NCBI GenBank assembly: GCA_023266355.1 | Contig: JAHFQM010000001.1 | Span: 310,001-374,000 of the forward strand | Length of the DNA stretch: 64,000 bases | DNA from: Aquabacterium sp. | GTDB lineage: Bacteria; Pseudomonadota; Gammaproteobacteria; Burkholderiales; Burkholderiaceae_C | Direction: 5' to 3' | Part shown: piece after piece, positions 1-8,481 of the stretch | Position numbering within the stretch: position 1 is the first letter of the stretch | Layout of the letters: each line of letters opens with the position of its first letter | Notes under the pieces: generated by a model | Database searches by the model: none | What the model saw: the letters and a program-made list of their open reading frames with translations, nothing else | What the model was told of the DNA's origin: nothing | Translations under genes and position numbers: made by a program

Positions 1-158
1 GGACCAGCGCGTATCTAAGCAGGCCGGGCTGTTGGTTGGTTCTGAGTCCGTGTCGAACACAAATCCGTGTCATGCACAGGCGAAGGCCGGCCCTGATGAC
101 TGCCCCCCCGAGTGTCTCCCGGGACGCAGCCATCGCCCCCATTTTTGAAGGACACATC

Positions 159-416
159 ATGGTCGTGATTCGACTCTCCCGCGGCGGTTCCAAGAAGCGC
201 CCGTTCTACAACATCGTCGTTGCCGAGCAAAAGAACCGCCGTGACGGCCGTTTCCTGGAGCGCGTGGGTTTCTACAACCCCCTGGCTTCCGGCAACGCCG
301 AAGCCCTGCGCATCGCTTTCGACCGCGTGGACCACTGGGTTGGCAATGGCGCCCAAGCGTCTGACACCGTCACCCGCCTGATCCGCGAAGCCAAGTCCAA
401 GGCCGTGGCCGCCTGA
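159..416 (+). CDS. rpsP: 30S ribosomal protein S16
   Basis: S16 is a small primary-assembly protein of the 30S subunit. The 85-residue product begins [20 protein letters not shown], the typical S16 N-terminus, and has the usual family length. The reading frame stays open upstream to about base 36, but the ATG at 159 is chosen because an AAGGA Shine-Dalgarno lies about 6 bases before it and S16 homology begins exactly there. It is the first gene of the conserved rpsP-rimM-trmD-rplS block. Bases 1-158 upstream hold no gene I can support; the operon promoter is probably there but I see no clear hexamer pair. Confidence 0.97.
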   Translation: MVVIRLSRGGSKKRPFYNIVVAEQKNRRDGRFLERVGFYNPLASGNAEALRIAFDRVDHWVGNGAQASDTVTRLIREAKSKAVAA

Positions 417-439
417 TTGCCCAGGCAGAACAGGCTGGC

Positions 440-1099
440 ATGAGCGACCGCGCGAACCCTTCCCTCTTGGTGCTGGACGACGGTGTCGTCTGGCCCGAAG
501 ATGCGGTGGAAGTGGGCCGTGTGGTCGATGCCTGGGGCGTCAAGGGCGGCATCAAGGTGATGCCGTTCTCGTCCGATCCCCAGGCCCTGTTCTGCACCAA
601 GAAATGGTTTTTGCGCCCCGCCGAAGCGGCTGTGGGCGCTGTCGTGCGTCCTGGCGCGGCCACCAAGCCGGCTTCGGCGGTGGCATCTGCGGCGCAAGCC
701 GCCCGCCTGAACGCACCACGTTTTCTGCAGGTCAAGAGCGCCCGTGAGCAAAGCGACATCGTGGTCGCCACCTGCGAAGGCCTGGACGACCGCAACGCCG
801 CCGAAGCCCTCAAGGGCGCCCGCGTGTTCGTGTCGCGCTCGGCCTTCCCCACGCCCGACGATGGCGAGTTCTACTGGATCGACCTGATCGGCCTGGACGT
901 GTCCAACCCGCAAGGCGAAGCCCTGGGCCGCGTCGTGGACCTGATCGACACCGGGCCCAACAGCGTGCTGCGCCTGGAAGGCGAAGCCGGCGCCGATGGC
1001 AAGCCCGTCGAGCGGCTGATCCCCTTCGTGTCCGCCTACATCCTCAGTGTCAGCCTGGCCGACAAGCGCATCGTGGCCGACTGGGGCCTGGACTACTGA
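440..1099 (+). CDS. rimM: Ribosome maturation factor RimM
   Basis: RimM binds S19 and assists late 30S head assembly. The N-terminal RimM domain (WGVKGGIKV near residues 33-41) and the C-terminal PRC barrel (FYWIDLIGLDV near 143-153, then RLIPFVSAYI) are both present. At 219 residues it is longer than the E. coli protein (about 182); the extra is mostly an Ala/Pro-rich insert at about residues 60-95 inside the N-terminal barrel. It starts 23 bases after rpsP and is followed by trmD after 38 bases, so it is co-transcribed. The insert looks like low-complexity lineage-specific sequence. Confidence 0.95.
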   Translation: MSDRANPSLLVLDDGVVWPEDAVEVGRVVDAWGVKGGIKVMPFSSDPQALFCTKKWFLRPAEAAVGAVVRPGAATKPASAVASAAQAARLNAPRFLQVKSAREQSDIVVATCEGLDDRNAAEALKGARVFVSRSAFPTPDDGEFYWIDLIGLDVSNPQGEALGRVVDLIDTGPNSVLRLEGEAGADGKPVERLIPFVSAYILSVSLADKRIVADWGLDY

Positions 1100-1137
1100 C
1101 CCTCGACTCCGTCACGGCGCCAGCCGATGGGGGCCCC

Positions 1138-1968
1138 ATGGCCGTTCGCTTCGACGTCATCACCCTGTTCCCCGAACTGTTCGCGCCCTTCCAGCAGGTG
1201 GGCGTGACGCGCCGCGCGTTCGAGACGCGGGCCGTCGATGTGCGCCTGTGGCCCCTGCGCGACCATGCCGAGGGCGTGTACCGCCGCGTCGATGACCGCC
1301 CTTTTGGCGGCGGGCCGGGCATGGTGATGCTCGTCGAGCCGCTGGTGCGCTGTTTGTCGGCCATCCGCGCGAGCCAATCTGCCGATGCCCATGCCGATGC
1401 CGCTGAAGTTGATGCGGCAAGGCCCCCGCGCCTGCCTGTGATCTGGTTCAGCCCTGCAGGCCAGCGCCTGACCCAGCAGCGCGTGCAGAAGCTGGCCGCC
1501 GGCCCCGGCGCCGTGCTGGTGTGTGGCCGCTACGAGGGCGTGGACCAGCGCTTCATCAACGCCCATGTGGACGAAGAGCTCAGCCTGGGCGACTACGTGC
1601 TGTCGGGCGGTGAATTGCCCGCGCTGACGCTGATCGACGCCGTGGCGCGCCTGCAGCCTGGCGTGCTGCACGACGCCGCCTCGCACGAGCAGGACAGCTT
1701 CTCCGACGGCCTGCTCGACTGCCCGCACTACAGCCGCCCCGAGCTGCTGTCGGCCGAGGCGGCGGGCGTGCCAGACGATGCCGGTGGGGTGGATTTGCCC
1801 GTGCCGCCGGTGCTGATGTCGGGCCACCATGCGCAGATCGCACGCTGGCGCCGCGAGCAGCAACTGACGCTGACGGCACGCCGCCGCCCCGAGCTGATCG
1901 AGGCTGCGCGGGCCCGTGGCGAGCTGTCGAAAAAAGACGAAGACTTTCTTCGAGAACTCACGCTATAA
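1138..1968 (+). CDS. trmD: tRNA (guanine-N1)-methyltransferase TrmD
   Basis: TrmD methylates G37 of tRNAs reading CCN, CUN and CGG codons using S-adenosylmethionine and protects against +1 frameshifting. The SPOUT trefoil-knot segments are clear: CGRYEGVD at about 129-136 and GDYVLSGGE at 151-159, followed by DSF and LLDCPHYSRP. The protein has 276 residues; an acidic/alanine-rich insert at about residues 74-97 explains the excess over about 255. The ATG directly follows GGGGCCCC, with no strong Shine-Dalgarno. Its TAA stop lies inside a TATAAT hexamer that probably serves rplS. Confidence 0.96.
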   Translation: MAVRFDVITLFPELFAPFQQVGVTRRAFETRAVDVRLWPLRDHAEGVYRRVDDRPFGGGPGMVMLVEPLVRCLSAIRASQSADAHADAAEVDAARPPRLPVIWFSPAGQRLTQQRVQKLAAGPGAVLVCGRYEGVDQRFINAHVDEELSLGDYVLSGGELPALTLIDAVARLQPGVLHDAASHEQDSFSDGLLDCPHYSRPELLSAEAAGVPDDAGGVDLPVPPVLMSGHHAQIARWRREQQLTLTARRRPELIEAARARGELSKKDEDFLRELTL

Positions 1969-1969
1969 T
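1964..1969 (+). promoter_or_regulatory. Probable -10 element for rplS
   Basis: A perfect TATAAT overlaps the trmD stop codon (TAA at 1966-1968), about 95 bases before rplS. No good -35 hexamer is visible at 17 bases. A small hairpin (ATCTGC 1968-1973 with GCAGAT 1980-1985) would sit at or just before the 5' end of the transcript. It would allow rplS to be expressed apart from the upstream operon. Confidence 0.45.
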
Positions 1970-2063
1970 CTGCGGTTTTGCAGATCCTCTGCCCGGCAAA
2001 TCGAAGCAAATGGCATCCAGCCAGAGCAAATTTCAGCGCGGGCACGATCACTAGGAGCCTTTG

Positions 2064-2420
2064 ATGTCCAACATCATCCAGCAGCTCGAGCAAGAGGAAA
2101 TTGCTCGTCTGAACAAGACCATCCCCTCGTTCGCCCCTGGCGACACCGTGATCGTCAGCGTCAACGTGGTCGAAGGCACGCGCAAGCGCGTCCAGGCTTA
2201 CGAAGGCGTCGTGATCGCCCGTCGCAACCGTGGCCTGAACTCCAGCTTCATCGTGCGCAAGATCTCCAGCGGCGAAGGCGTGGAGCGCACGTTCCAGCTG
2301 TACAGCCCGCTGATCGCTTCGATCGAAGTCAAGCGCCGCGGTGACGTCCGCCGCGCCAAGCTGTACTACCTGCGCCAGCGCTCCGGCAAGTCCGCACGCA
2401 TCAAGGAAAAGCTCTCCTGA
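2064..2420 (+). CDS. rplS: 50S ribosomal protein L19
   Basis: L19 lies at the 30S-50S interface. The product begins [20 protein letters not shown] and continues with the L19 barrel (FAPGDTVIV, then [21 protein letters not shown]). Its 118 residues match the family length. ATG at 2064 is preferred over the TTG one codon earlier because an AGGAG Shine-Dalgarno ends 6 bases upstream. It closes the rpsP operon and is followed by a hairpin terminator. Confidence 0.97.
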   Translation: MSNIIQQLEQEEIARLNKTIPSFAPGDTVIVSVNVVEGTRKRVQAYEGVVIARRNRGLNSSFIVRKISSGEGVERTFQLYSPLIASIEVKRRGDVRRAKLYYLRQRSGKSARIKEKLS

Positions 2421-2538
2421 GCCAACGGCTCAGCCACGGGAAGGCCGAGGCCTGACTGTGGTGCTTTGCGCAGCAAAGCAAGAGAGCTTTCGCCGCAGGC
2501 AAAAGCCGACCTTGTTGTCGCACTGCCCTGCCAAGCCA

Positions 2539-2572
2539 AGCCGCCCACGCCCCGCGCGTCGGCGGCTTTTTT
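2539..2572 (+). terminator. Rho-independent terminator after rplS
   Basis: AGCCGCC (2539-2545) pairs with GGCGGCT (2561-2567), with additional ACGC/GCGT pairing in the loop region, followed by six T residues to 2572. A second simple hairpin (GCTTTGC 2463-2469 with GCAAAGC 2473-2479) lies between it and rplS. The 185 bases between rplS and the next gene hold nothing else that I see. Confidence 0.8.
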
Positions 2573-2605
2573 CATGGGCGCACCATTGGTGAGATCATTG
2601 CTGCC

Positions 2606-3295
2606 ATGGCCATTTCCATCGACCCCCGTGCCGCCGAACTGCTGGGACACGACCAGCACCTGCCGCCCGTCTCGCCCCGGCATTTCTCGCGCGATGCGCT
2701 GCTGAGCCGCTTCGCCCAGCCGCCGCAGTGGCAGCCCGACGTCGATGTCGAGAAGTGGTACCGCGCGCCCGACCCGGTCCATGCCGCCGTGCTGGTGCCG
2801 CTGGTGATGCGCGATCGCGCTTCGGTGCTGCTGACCCAGCGCACGGCCCACCTCAAGAAGCACGCTGGCCAGATCAGTTTCCCCGGAGGGCGCATGGAGC
2901 CCACCGACGCCGATGCGGTGGCCGCGGCCCTGCGCGAAGCCCAGGAAGAAGTGGGCCTGGACCCGCAGCGCGTGGAGGTGCTGGGCAGCCTGCCCACCTA
3001 CACGACGGGCACGGGCTTCATCGTCACGCCGGTGGTGGGGCTGATCGTGCCGCACGACCACGATCACCCGTGGCTGAGCCTGCAGCCCGACCCGGGCGAG
3101 GTGGACGAGGTGTTCGAGGTGCCGCTGGACTTCCTGATGGACCCGCGTCACCACCAGCGCCGCGCGTTCGAGCTGTCGGGCACCTCGCTGGAGTTTTTCT
3201 CGATGCCGTGGTCGTCCGAGGCCGGCAAGGAGTATTTCATCTGGGGCGCGACGGCCGCGATGTTGCGAAATTTATACCGCTTCCTCTCCGCATGA
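2606..3295 (+). CDS. Nudix hydrolase, CoA pyrophosphatase type (NudL-like)
   Basis: It probably hydrolyses coenzyme A or acyl-CoA into 3',5'-ADP and (acyl-)phosphopantetheine. A Nudix box is present: GGRMEPTDAD followed by LREAQEEVGL, together with the preceding LLTQRTAHLKKHAGQISFPG characteristic of the NudL/UPF0035 subfamily. The protein has 229 residues with an N-terminal lead of about 60 residues. ATG at 2606 is the first start after the rplS terminator. It is followed after 55 bases by the CobD/CbiB-like gene. The subfamily is recognised from the motif; the substrate is inferred. Confidence 0.85.
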   Translation: MAISIDPRAAELLGHDQHLPPVSPRHFSRDALLSRFAQPPQWQPDVDVEKWYRAPDPVHAAVLVPLVMRDRASVLLTQRTAHLKKHAGQISFPGGRMEPTDADAVAAALREAQEEVGLDPQRVEVLGSLPTYTTGTGFIVTPVVGLIVPHDHDHPWLSLQPDPGEVDEVFEVPLDFLMDPRHHQRRAFELSGTSLEFFSMPWSSEAGKEYFIWGATAAMLRNLYRFLSA

Positions 3296-3338
3296 GCCTT
3301 CCGCTGCAAACGGGCGCATGGGCAGGCGGCCCGACCGC

Positions 3339-3344
3339 TATCAT
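3339..3344 (+). promoter_or_regulatory. -10-like hexamer 6 bases before a start codon
   Basis: TATCAT is followed after 6 bases by the ATG at 3351. No -35 box and no convincing Shine-Dalgarno are visible. Transcription would start at or next to the ATG, as in a leaderless mRNA. It is one of several starts in this window with the same spacing. Confidence 0.35.
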
Positions 3345-3350
3345 CAAGGC

Positions 3351-4349
3351 ATGAGCTTTTTTGCCGTGCTCTTCGCCTTGCTGGCGGAGCAGCTCAAACC
3401 CCTGTCCAACCTCAATCCCATCCACCACGCGCTGGCGGCCTGGGTGCGCTGGGCCGGCCGCAACTTCGACGCGGGTGCCGATGTGCACGCCCGGGTGGTC
3501 TGGGCCATCACCGTGCTGGCGCCCTCGGCGCTGGTGGCGGTCAGCTACTACTTCATCAACCGCTACAGCACGGTGCTGGCCCTGGCCTTTGACGTGGCAG
3601 TGCTGTACCTGACGCTGGGCTTTCGCCAGTTCAGCCACCACTTCACGGCCATCCGCGATGCGCTGGAAGCGGGCCAGGAGAACCGCGCCCGCGAGCTGCT
3701 CGCGCACTGGCAGAACCTGGACGCCAGCGAGCTGCCTCGCACCGAAATCCTGCGCCACGTGTTGGAGTACTCGCTGCTGGCCGCCCACCGCCATGTGTTT
3801 GGCGTGTTCTTCTGGTTCGTGGCCCTGTCCACCCTGGGCCTGGGCCCGGCCGGCGCGGTGCTCTACCGCCTGGCCGAGTTCGCCGGACGCTACTGGGCTT
3901 ACCGCAGCCGCGTGACGGGCACGCCCACGCACGATCGGCTGATGGACCTGTCGCAAACGCTGTTCGGCTGGCTGGACCACGTGCCCGCCCGCATGACGGC
4001 TTTCGGTTTTGCCGTCGTGGGCAATTTCGAGGATGCGGTCGATGCCTGGCGCAGGCATGCCGTGCTGTGGTTGCGTCCGAACGAGGGCACCATCCTCTCG
4101 GCGGCATCTGGCGCATTGGGCGTTCGCCTGGGCGGCCAGGCCGCGCCGGTCGCAGCCGATGGCGCACGCGATGTCAGCCGCACCCTCAACCAGGGCGATT
4201 CCCCCAGCCTCATCGAGGCCGAGGGCAGCACCCAGGGCACACCGCCGTCGATGGCGCACCTGCGCAGCGTGGTCGGCCTGATCTGGCGCTCGGTGGTGCT
4301 GTGGATGCTGCTGCTGGCGCTGCTGTCGCTGGCGAACCTGATCGGTTGA
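3351..4349 (+). CDS. CobD/CbiB-family integral membrane protein
   Basis: The product has 332 residues and the start MSFFAVLFALLAEQLKPL is typical of the betaproteobacterial CobD/CbiB-like family, which is related to adenosylcobinamide-phosphate synthase and to AmpE. Predicted membrane segments occur near the N-terminus, at about 45-70 (AITVLAPSALVAVSYYFI), about 145-175 and at the extreme C-terminus (LWMLLLALLSLANLIG). No other cobalamin gene is nearby, so a role in B12 synthesis is not supported by context. The upstream in-frame ATG at 3318 is rejected because family similarity starts at 3351. Function remains uncertain. Confidence 0.75.
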   Translation: MSFFAVLFALLAEQLKPLSNLNPIHHALAAWVRWAGRNFDAGADVHARVVWAITVLAPSALVAVSYYFINRYSTVLALAFDVAVLYLTLGFRQFSHHFTAIRDALEAGQENRARELLAHWQNLDASELPRTEILRHVLEYSLLAAHRHVFGVFFWFVALSTLGLGPAGAVLYRLAEFAGRYWAYRSRVTGTPTHDRLMDLSQTLFGWLDHVPARMTAFGFAVVGNFEDAVDAWRRHAVLWLRPNEGTILSAASGALGVRLGGQAAPVAADGARDVSRTLNQGDSPSLIEAEGSTQGTPPSMAHLRSVVGLIWRSVVLWMLLLALLSLANLIG

Positions 4350-4382
4350 CCAGGCACCTCGCTCGGGCAGGCCTGCCGGCCT

Positions 4383-4652
4383 TCAGGCCTTGAGCGCCCG
4401 CGCCTTGCCCAGCCAGTCGGCCAGGGCGGCAAGGATGTCGGTGCGGCTGAAAGAGCAGCTTTCTTCGCTGAACAGCGCGGCGCTTTCGATCTGGCTCAGC
4501 AGGCGCTCCAGCACGTCCACATAGCGTTGCGGCAAGGCGGGCTGGTGTGTTTCGGCGGCATCGCGCCAGACGCGCGCCAGGTCGGTGACCGACAGGTCGC
4601 CGCAGGCGAAGGCTTCGAGCGTGAGGGGCAGGGCAGAGAGGCGGTCTGTCAT
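4383..4652 (-). CDS. Hypothetical protein downstream of rsgA
   Basis: This 89-residue product is soluble and mildly acidic, with several helical stretches (TDLARVWRDAAETH, RYVDVLERLLSQIESA, DILAALADWLGKARAL). I do not recognise a family. It lies 45 bases after rsgA on the same strand and ends 33 bases from the convergent CobD-like gene, so it probably forms the tail of the M48-PCD-rsgA operon. Coding is supported by the frame preference, the tight fit between neighbours and an ATG start. Nothing suggests catalysis. Confidence 0.6.
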   Translation of the reverse strand: MTDRLSALPLTLEAFACGDLSVTDLARVWRDAAETHQPALPQRYVDVLERLLSQIESAALFSEESCSFSRTDILAALADWLGKARALKA

Positions 4653-4697
4653 GGCGTCTGGGGGCTGGATCTGGGTCTGAATCTGGGGGATGCGCGC

Positions 4698-5681
4698 TCA
4701 CCAACGCGGCTGGCTGAGTTCGTCGAACAGGTCGGTGTAGAGGCTCAGGCGGATGGGGCTGACCTCGCCGCGCTCGACCGCGGCACGCACGGCGCAGCCG
4801 GGTTCCTGGCGGTGGGTGCAGTTGTGGAAGCGGCAGTCGGCCACGTGGGCGCCGAGGTCGGGCATCCAGCGCGTGAGTTCGGTGGCGGCGATGTGGTGCA
4901 GGCCGAATTCCTGGAAGCCTGGCGAGTCGATGATGGCGCTGCGCTCGGGGCTGCCTGCTTCGCCGTCCAGCCAGTACCAGAGGCTGGAGGTGGTCGTGTG
5001 GCGGCCGGAGTTCAAGGCCTGCGAGATCTCGCCCACCTGGGCACGGGCCTCGGGCAGCAGGGTGTTGATCAGCGTGCTTTTGCCGGCGCCCGAGGGGCCC
5101 AGCACCAGGGTGGCCTTGCCTTGCAGCAGGGGCATGACCTGGGCGCGTGCCGCATCTTCTTCCGATTTGAGCGAGAGCTCGACCACGTTGTAGCCCATGG
5201 CGCGGTAGGGCGCCAGGCGCGCGCGGGCGGTGTCGGCGCCGGGCAGGTCGATCTTGTTGAGCACGACGGTCACGGGGATGTCGGCCGAACGCGCGGCGAT
5301 GAGGGCCCGCGTGAGCTGCATCTCGCTGAAGACGGGCTCCACGGCGATCCACATCAGCAGCTGGTCGAGGTTGGCCGCGAAGGACTTGCTGCGCCATTCG
5401 TCCTGGCGCCACAGCAGGTTGCGGCGTTCGTCCACCGACGTGATGACGCCTTCGTCGCCGCCTTCCAGCGTGTGCTGCCAGCGCACGCGGTCGCCCACCA
5501 CCGCTTCGCTCTTCTTGCCGCGCGGGTGGCAGATGAGGCGGTGGCCGGCATCGTCTTCCACCATCACATGGCGGCCGTGGGTGGCGACCACCAGGCCACC
5601 GGGGTCGGTCGAGGCGGTGCCTCCCTTGGCCTTGGTCCGGCCGGGGCGCGTGGGGGCCGAGCTGCCGTGTCCCCGCTTCAT
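4698..5681 (-). CDS. rsgA: Ribosome small subunit-dependent GTPase A
   Basis: RsgA is a circularly permuted GTPase that checks late 30S maturation. An N-terminal OB fold (residues about 30-95) precedes the permuted motifs: NKID (142-145, G4), GPSGAGKST (195-203, G1) and DSPG (252-255, G3). A C-terminal zinc site is formed by Cys283, Cys288, His290 and Cys296. The ATG at 5681 is chosen over an upstream in-frame ATG because it overlaps the stop codon of the preceding dehydratase gene in an ATGA arrangement, which indicates translational coupling. The product is 327 residues long. Confidence 0.95.
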   Translation of the reverse strand: MKRGHGSSAPTRPGRTKAKGGTASTDPGGLVVATHGRHVMVEDDAGHRLICHPRGKKSEAVVGDRVRWQHTLEGGDEGVITSVDERRNLLWRQDEWRSKSFAANLDQLLMWIAVEPVFSEMQLTRALIAARSADIPVTVVLNKIDLPGADTARARLAPYRAMGYNVVELSLKSEEDAARAQVMPLLQGKATLVLGPSGAGKSTLINTLLPEARAQVGEISQALNSGRHTTTSSLWYWLDGEAGSPERSAIIDSPGFQEFGLHHIAATELTRWMPDLGAHVADCRFHNCTHRQEPGCAVRAAVERGEVSPIRLSLYTDLFDELSQPRW

Positions 5682-6043
5682 GCGACGAGGGCGTCGATGC
5701 GCGCCGCACAAATGAAGTCGTTGAGTGACAGCCCGCCGACCGAGTGGGTGGACCAGTTCACCGTGCAGCGGCTGTGGCCCACGCTCAGGTCGGGGTGGTG
5801 GTCTTGCTCGTGCGCGACCCAGGCGACGGCGTTGACAAAGGCCATGGTGCGGTGGAAGTCGGAGAAGGTGAAGGTGCGCGTGAGCACCACGGCCTCGCTG
5901 TCACCTTGGGCCGCGCGCTGGATGTCCCAGGCGGTGAGCTGTGCCAGCAGGCTGGCGGCCTGGGCGTCGTCGAGCGCGGGGCCCGTCTGGTGGCAGCAGC
6001 GTTGCTGTAGCAGGGGCGTGGTGGGGCTCGGCGGGGTGTGCAT
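5678..6043 (-). CDS. phhB: Pterin-4a-carbinolamine dehydratase
   Basis: This enzyme recycles 4a-hydroxytetrahydrobiopterin made by aromatic amino acid hydroxylases. The signature is intact: HEQDHHPDLSVGH at about residues 78-90, followed by VNWSTHSVGGLSLNDF. The length of 121 residues is normal, with a short N-terminal extension containing two adjacent cysteines. It begins 24 bases after the M48 protease gene and its TGA overlaps the rsgA start. No phenylalanine hydroxylase lies in this window, so its partner is elsewhere or it has another role. Confidence 0.92.
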   Translation of the reverse strand: MHTPPSPTTPLLQQRCCHQTGPALDDAQAASLLAQLTAWDIQRAAQGDSEAVVLTRTFTFSDFHRTMAFVNAVAWVAHEQDHHPDLSVGHSRCTVNWSTHSVGGLSLNDFICAARIDALVA

Positions 6044-6067
6044 GGTGGGGCGGTGTCGGGTGCGGTG

Positions 6068-7369
6068 TCAGGGGTTGGCCGGCGCGGCATGGCCTGTGCC
6101 AGAAGGCAGGGCCAGCATGGCCGCCAGGCGCTCGGTGGCCGGTGGGTGCGAGTAGTGGAAGCGCACGTACAGCGGGTCGGGCGTGAGGGTGGAGGAGTTG
6201 TCCTTGTAGAGCTTGATGAGGGCGCGCGCCAGGTCGGCGCCGCTGGCCTGTGCGCAGGCATAGGCATCGGCCTCGTACTCGTCCTTGCGGGAGAAGGCCG
6301 ACATCACCGGGGCGACGAAGAACATCACCGGGGGCAGGGCCAGCAGCATCAGCAGCAGTGCGAGCGCGTCGTTCGGCGCCGTGAGGTTGGGGCGCACGCC
6401 CAGCCCCAGGTAAAAGCCAGTCTGGTGGGTGAGCCAGCCGAGCAGCGCGAAGCCGCCCAGGCTCATGGCGAACACCAGCAACATGCGCTTGAGCACGTGC
6501 TTGTGCTTGAAGTGGCCCAGCTCGTGGGCGAGCACGGCTTCGACCTCGCCGTGCGTCAGGCGCTTGAGCAGGGTGTCGAAAAACACCACGCGCTTGGCCG
6601 CGCCCAGGCCGGTGAAATAGGCGTTGGCATGGGCCGAGCGGCGGCTGCCGTCCATCACGAACAGGCCTTGGGCCTGGAAGCCGCAACGGGCCATGAGCGC
6701 CTGCACGCGCTCGGCGAGGTTCGTGTCGGTGAGGGGCTCGAACTTGTTGAACAAGGGCGCGATGAAGATGGGGAAGACCACCATCAGCAGCAGGCTGAAG
6801 GCCACCCAGGCGCCCCAGGCCCACAGCCACCAGGCTGGGCCGGCCGCGCCCATGAGCCAGAGGATCAGCGCGGCGATGGGCGCACCGATGAGCACCCCCA
6901 GCAGCGATTGCTTGAGCTGGTCGAGCACCCACAGGCGCCAGCCCATGCGGTTGAAGCCGTGGCGCTGTTCGATGCGGAAGGTGCTGTAGGCGGCCAGGGG
7001 CCACTCCACCAGGGCGCCGATGAACGAAAACGCGCCCAGCAAGCCCAGTTGGTAGCCCAGCGGGCCGACGCGGGGCAGCAGGGCCTCGCGCAGCGTGTCG
7101 TTGAGGGCGTCGAGGCCGCCCAGCAGCGTCCAGCCCAGCAGCATGGCGGCGCCCACCAGGTTGCTCACGGCGCCAAAGCGCAGCTTGTCGAGCGTGTAGT
7201 CGGCGGCGCGCTGGTGGCTGTGCAGCGGCACCTCGTGGGCAAAGGCCGCAGGCACGGCGCCGCGGTGGCGCGCCACATGCCGGGCTTGGCGGCTGTCCAG
7301 CCAGAGGCGGGTCAGCATCGAGGCCAGGACGAAGGTCACGAAAAGCGAGGTCACAAGGCTGGGGTGCAT
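6068..7369 (-). CDS. M48 family membrane metallopeptidase (Ste24/CAAX protease-like)
   Basis: This is an integral membrane zinc protease of 433 residues. The active site HELGH is at residues 282-286 with the downstream third-ligand motif EYEAD at about 358-362. Hydrophobic segments lie near 3-22, 68-90, 105-125, 153-175, 180-205 and 295-320, as in the M48A (Ste24) group. The start MHPSLVTSLF places a membrane segment directly at the N-terminus; the frame stays open far upstream but overlaps the divergent orn gene. It is the first gene of an operon with phhB, rsgA and a small hypothetical gene. Its natural substrate is unknown. Confidence 0.9.
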   Translation of the reverse strand: MHPSLVTSLFVTFVLASMLTRLWLDSRQARHVARHRGAVPAAFAHEVPLHSHQRAADYTLDKLRFGAVSNLVGAAMLLGWTLLGGLDALNDTLREALLPRVGPLGYQLGLLGAFSFIGALVEWPLAAYSTFRIEQRHGFNRMGWRLWVLDQLKQSLLGVLIGAPIAALILWLMGAAGPAWWLWAWGAWVAFSLLLMVVFPIFIAPLFNKFEPLTDTNLAERVQALMARCGFQAQGLFVMDGSRRSAHANAYFTGLGAAKRVVFFDTLLKRLTHGEVEAVLAHELGHFKHKHVLKRMLLVFAMSLGGFALLGWLTHQTGFYLGLGVRPNLTAPNDALALLLMLLALPPVMFFVAPVMSAFSRKDEYEADAYACAQASGADLARALIKLYKDNSSTLTPDPLYVRFHYSHPPATERLAAMLALPSGTGHAAPANP

Positions 7370-7376
7370 GCCCGCG

Positions 7377-7382
7377 AGTGTA
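7377..7382 (-). promoter_or_regulatory. -10-like hexamer 7 bases before the M48 protease start
   Basis: On the minus strand TACACT is followed by seven bases and then the ATG at 7369-7367. There is no Shine-Dalgarno in the gap. The spacing fits transcription starting at the start codon. Confidence 0.4.
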
Positions 7383-7465
7383 CGTTTGCCGCACAATCGG
7401 CGGTCTGACAGCCGTGTCAAATCCTTGAGAATTTCCAGGCGACCAGCCCCTCCCGAAAGACGTTG

Positions 7466-8065
7466 ATGAGCGAACAGACCTCCAGCACCGAACTGGCCCC
7501 CGCGGCCCCTGCCGCCACCCTCGCCAAGAGCGACCAGAACCTGATCTGGATCGACCTGGAGATGACCGGTCTGAAGCCCGAGAGCGACCGCATCATCGAG
7601 ATCGCCGTGGTCGTGACCGATGCGCAATTGACCGTGCGCATCGAGGGCCCGGTGTTCGCCGTGCACCAGTCGGACGCCGCGCTCAACGCCATGGACGCCT
7701 GGAACAAGGGCACGCACGGCCGCAGCGGCCTGATCGACCGCGTCAAGGCCTCGACCGTGACCGAGGCGCAGGCCGCCAAGGACGTCATCGCCTTCCTCAA
7801 GCAGTACGTGCCGGCGAACAAGTCGCCCATGTGCGGCAACTCCATCTGCCAGGACCGCCGCTTCCTGGCCAACTACATGCCGGACCTGGAAGCCTTCTTC
7901 CACTACCGCAACCTCGACGTCAGCACGCTCAAGGAGCTGGCCAAGCGCTGGAAGCCGGGCCTGTCGGAAGGTTTCAAGAAGGCGCAGAAGCACACCGCGC
8001 TGGCCGACATCCACGAATCCATCGACGAGCTGGCCTACTACCGCGAGCACTTCCTGGTGAAGTGA
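7466..8065 (+). CDS. orn: Oligoribonuclease
   Basis: Orn degrades 2-5 nucleotide RNA fragments and the pGpG left from cyclic-di-GMP turnover. The DEDDh exonuclease residues are visible: Asp30 and Glu32 in WIDLEMTGL, the NSICQDRRF segment carrying the third acidic residue, and [11 protein letters not shown] with the last two. The product has 199 residues, including a disordered N-terminal lead of about 20 residues. ATG at 7466 is preferred to the TTG one codon earlier. It is divergent from the M48 operon and followed after 8 bases by a cupin gene. Confidence 0.96.
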   Translation: MSEQTSSTELAPAAPAATLAKSDQNLIWIDLEMTGLKPESDRIIEIAVVVTDAQLTVRIEGPVFAVHQSDAALNAMDAWNKGTHGRSGLIDRVKASTVTEAQAAKDVIAFLKQYVPANKSPMCGNSICQDRRFLANYMPDLEAFFHYRNLDVSTLKELAKRWKPGLSEGFKKAQKHTALADIHESIDELAYYREHFLVK

Positions 8066-8073
8066 GCCGGGCG

Positions 8074-8436
8074 ATGGTGTCGATCGTGTGGATGGCCCAG
8101 CCCGATGAGGGGGGCGCCATCGACCACCCGCGCCCGGAGCGCCTGGTGCGCGGCAACCCGCGCCGCGAGACCTGGCCTTTGTACGAAACGGCCGATGGCG
8201 TGACCTCGGTCGGCATATGGGCCTGCGAGGTGGGCATGTGGCGCATCGTGTTCGCGCCGAACAAGGAAGAGTATTTCTTCGTGCTCGAAGGCCATGTGCG
8301 CCTGCATGCGCGCGATGGTGCCGTGGTGGACGTGCGCGCAGGCGAGGGCGCCGTCATCCCGGCCGGCTTCGAGGGTGCGTTCGAGGTGGTGGCGCCGGTG
8401 CGCAAGCACTTCGTGGTGGTGACGCGGCCGGTGTGA
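8074..8436 (+). CDS. Small cupin-domain protein (DUF861/EutQ-like cupin)
   Basis: A single cupin fold fills this 120-residue protein: IVFAPNKEEYFFVLEGHVRLHARDG forms the first cupin motif and GEGAVIPAGFEGAFEV the second. The motif has Glu/Glu/Tyr instead of the two histidines of metal cupins, as in the cupin_3 group, so metal binding is doubtful. It starts 8 bases after orn and is probably co-transcribed. The substrate is unknown. The ATG at 8074 is preceded by a GCCGGGCG stretch, not by a good Shine-Dalgarno. Confidence 0.8.
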   Translation: MVSIVWMAQPDEGGAIDHPRPERLVRGNPRRETWPLYETADGVTSVGIWACEVGMWRIVFAPNKEEYFFVLEGHVRLHARDGAVVDVRAGEGAVIPAGFEGAFEVVAPVRKHFVVVTRPV

Positions 8437-8481
8437 GTGCCTGAGCGGGGCTCGGCGCTGCGCAACGTTGTTCAGCGTTGT

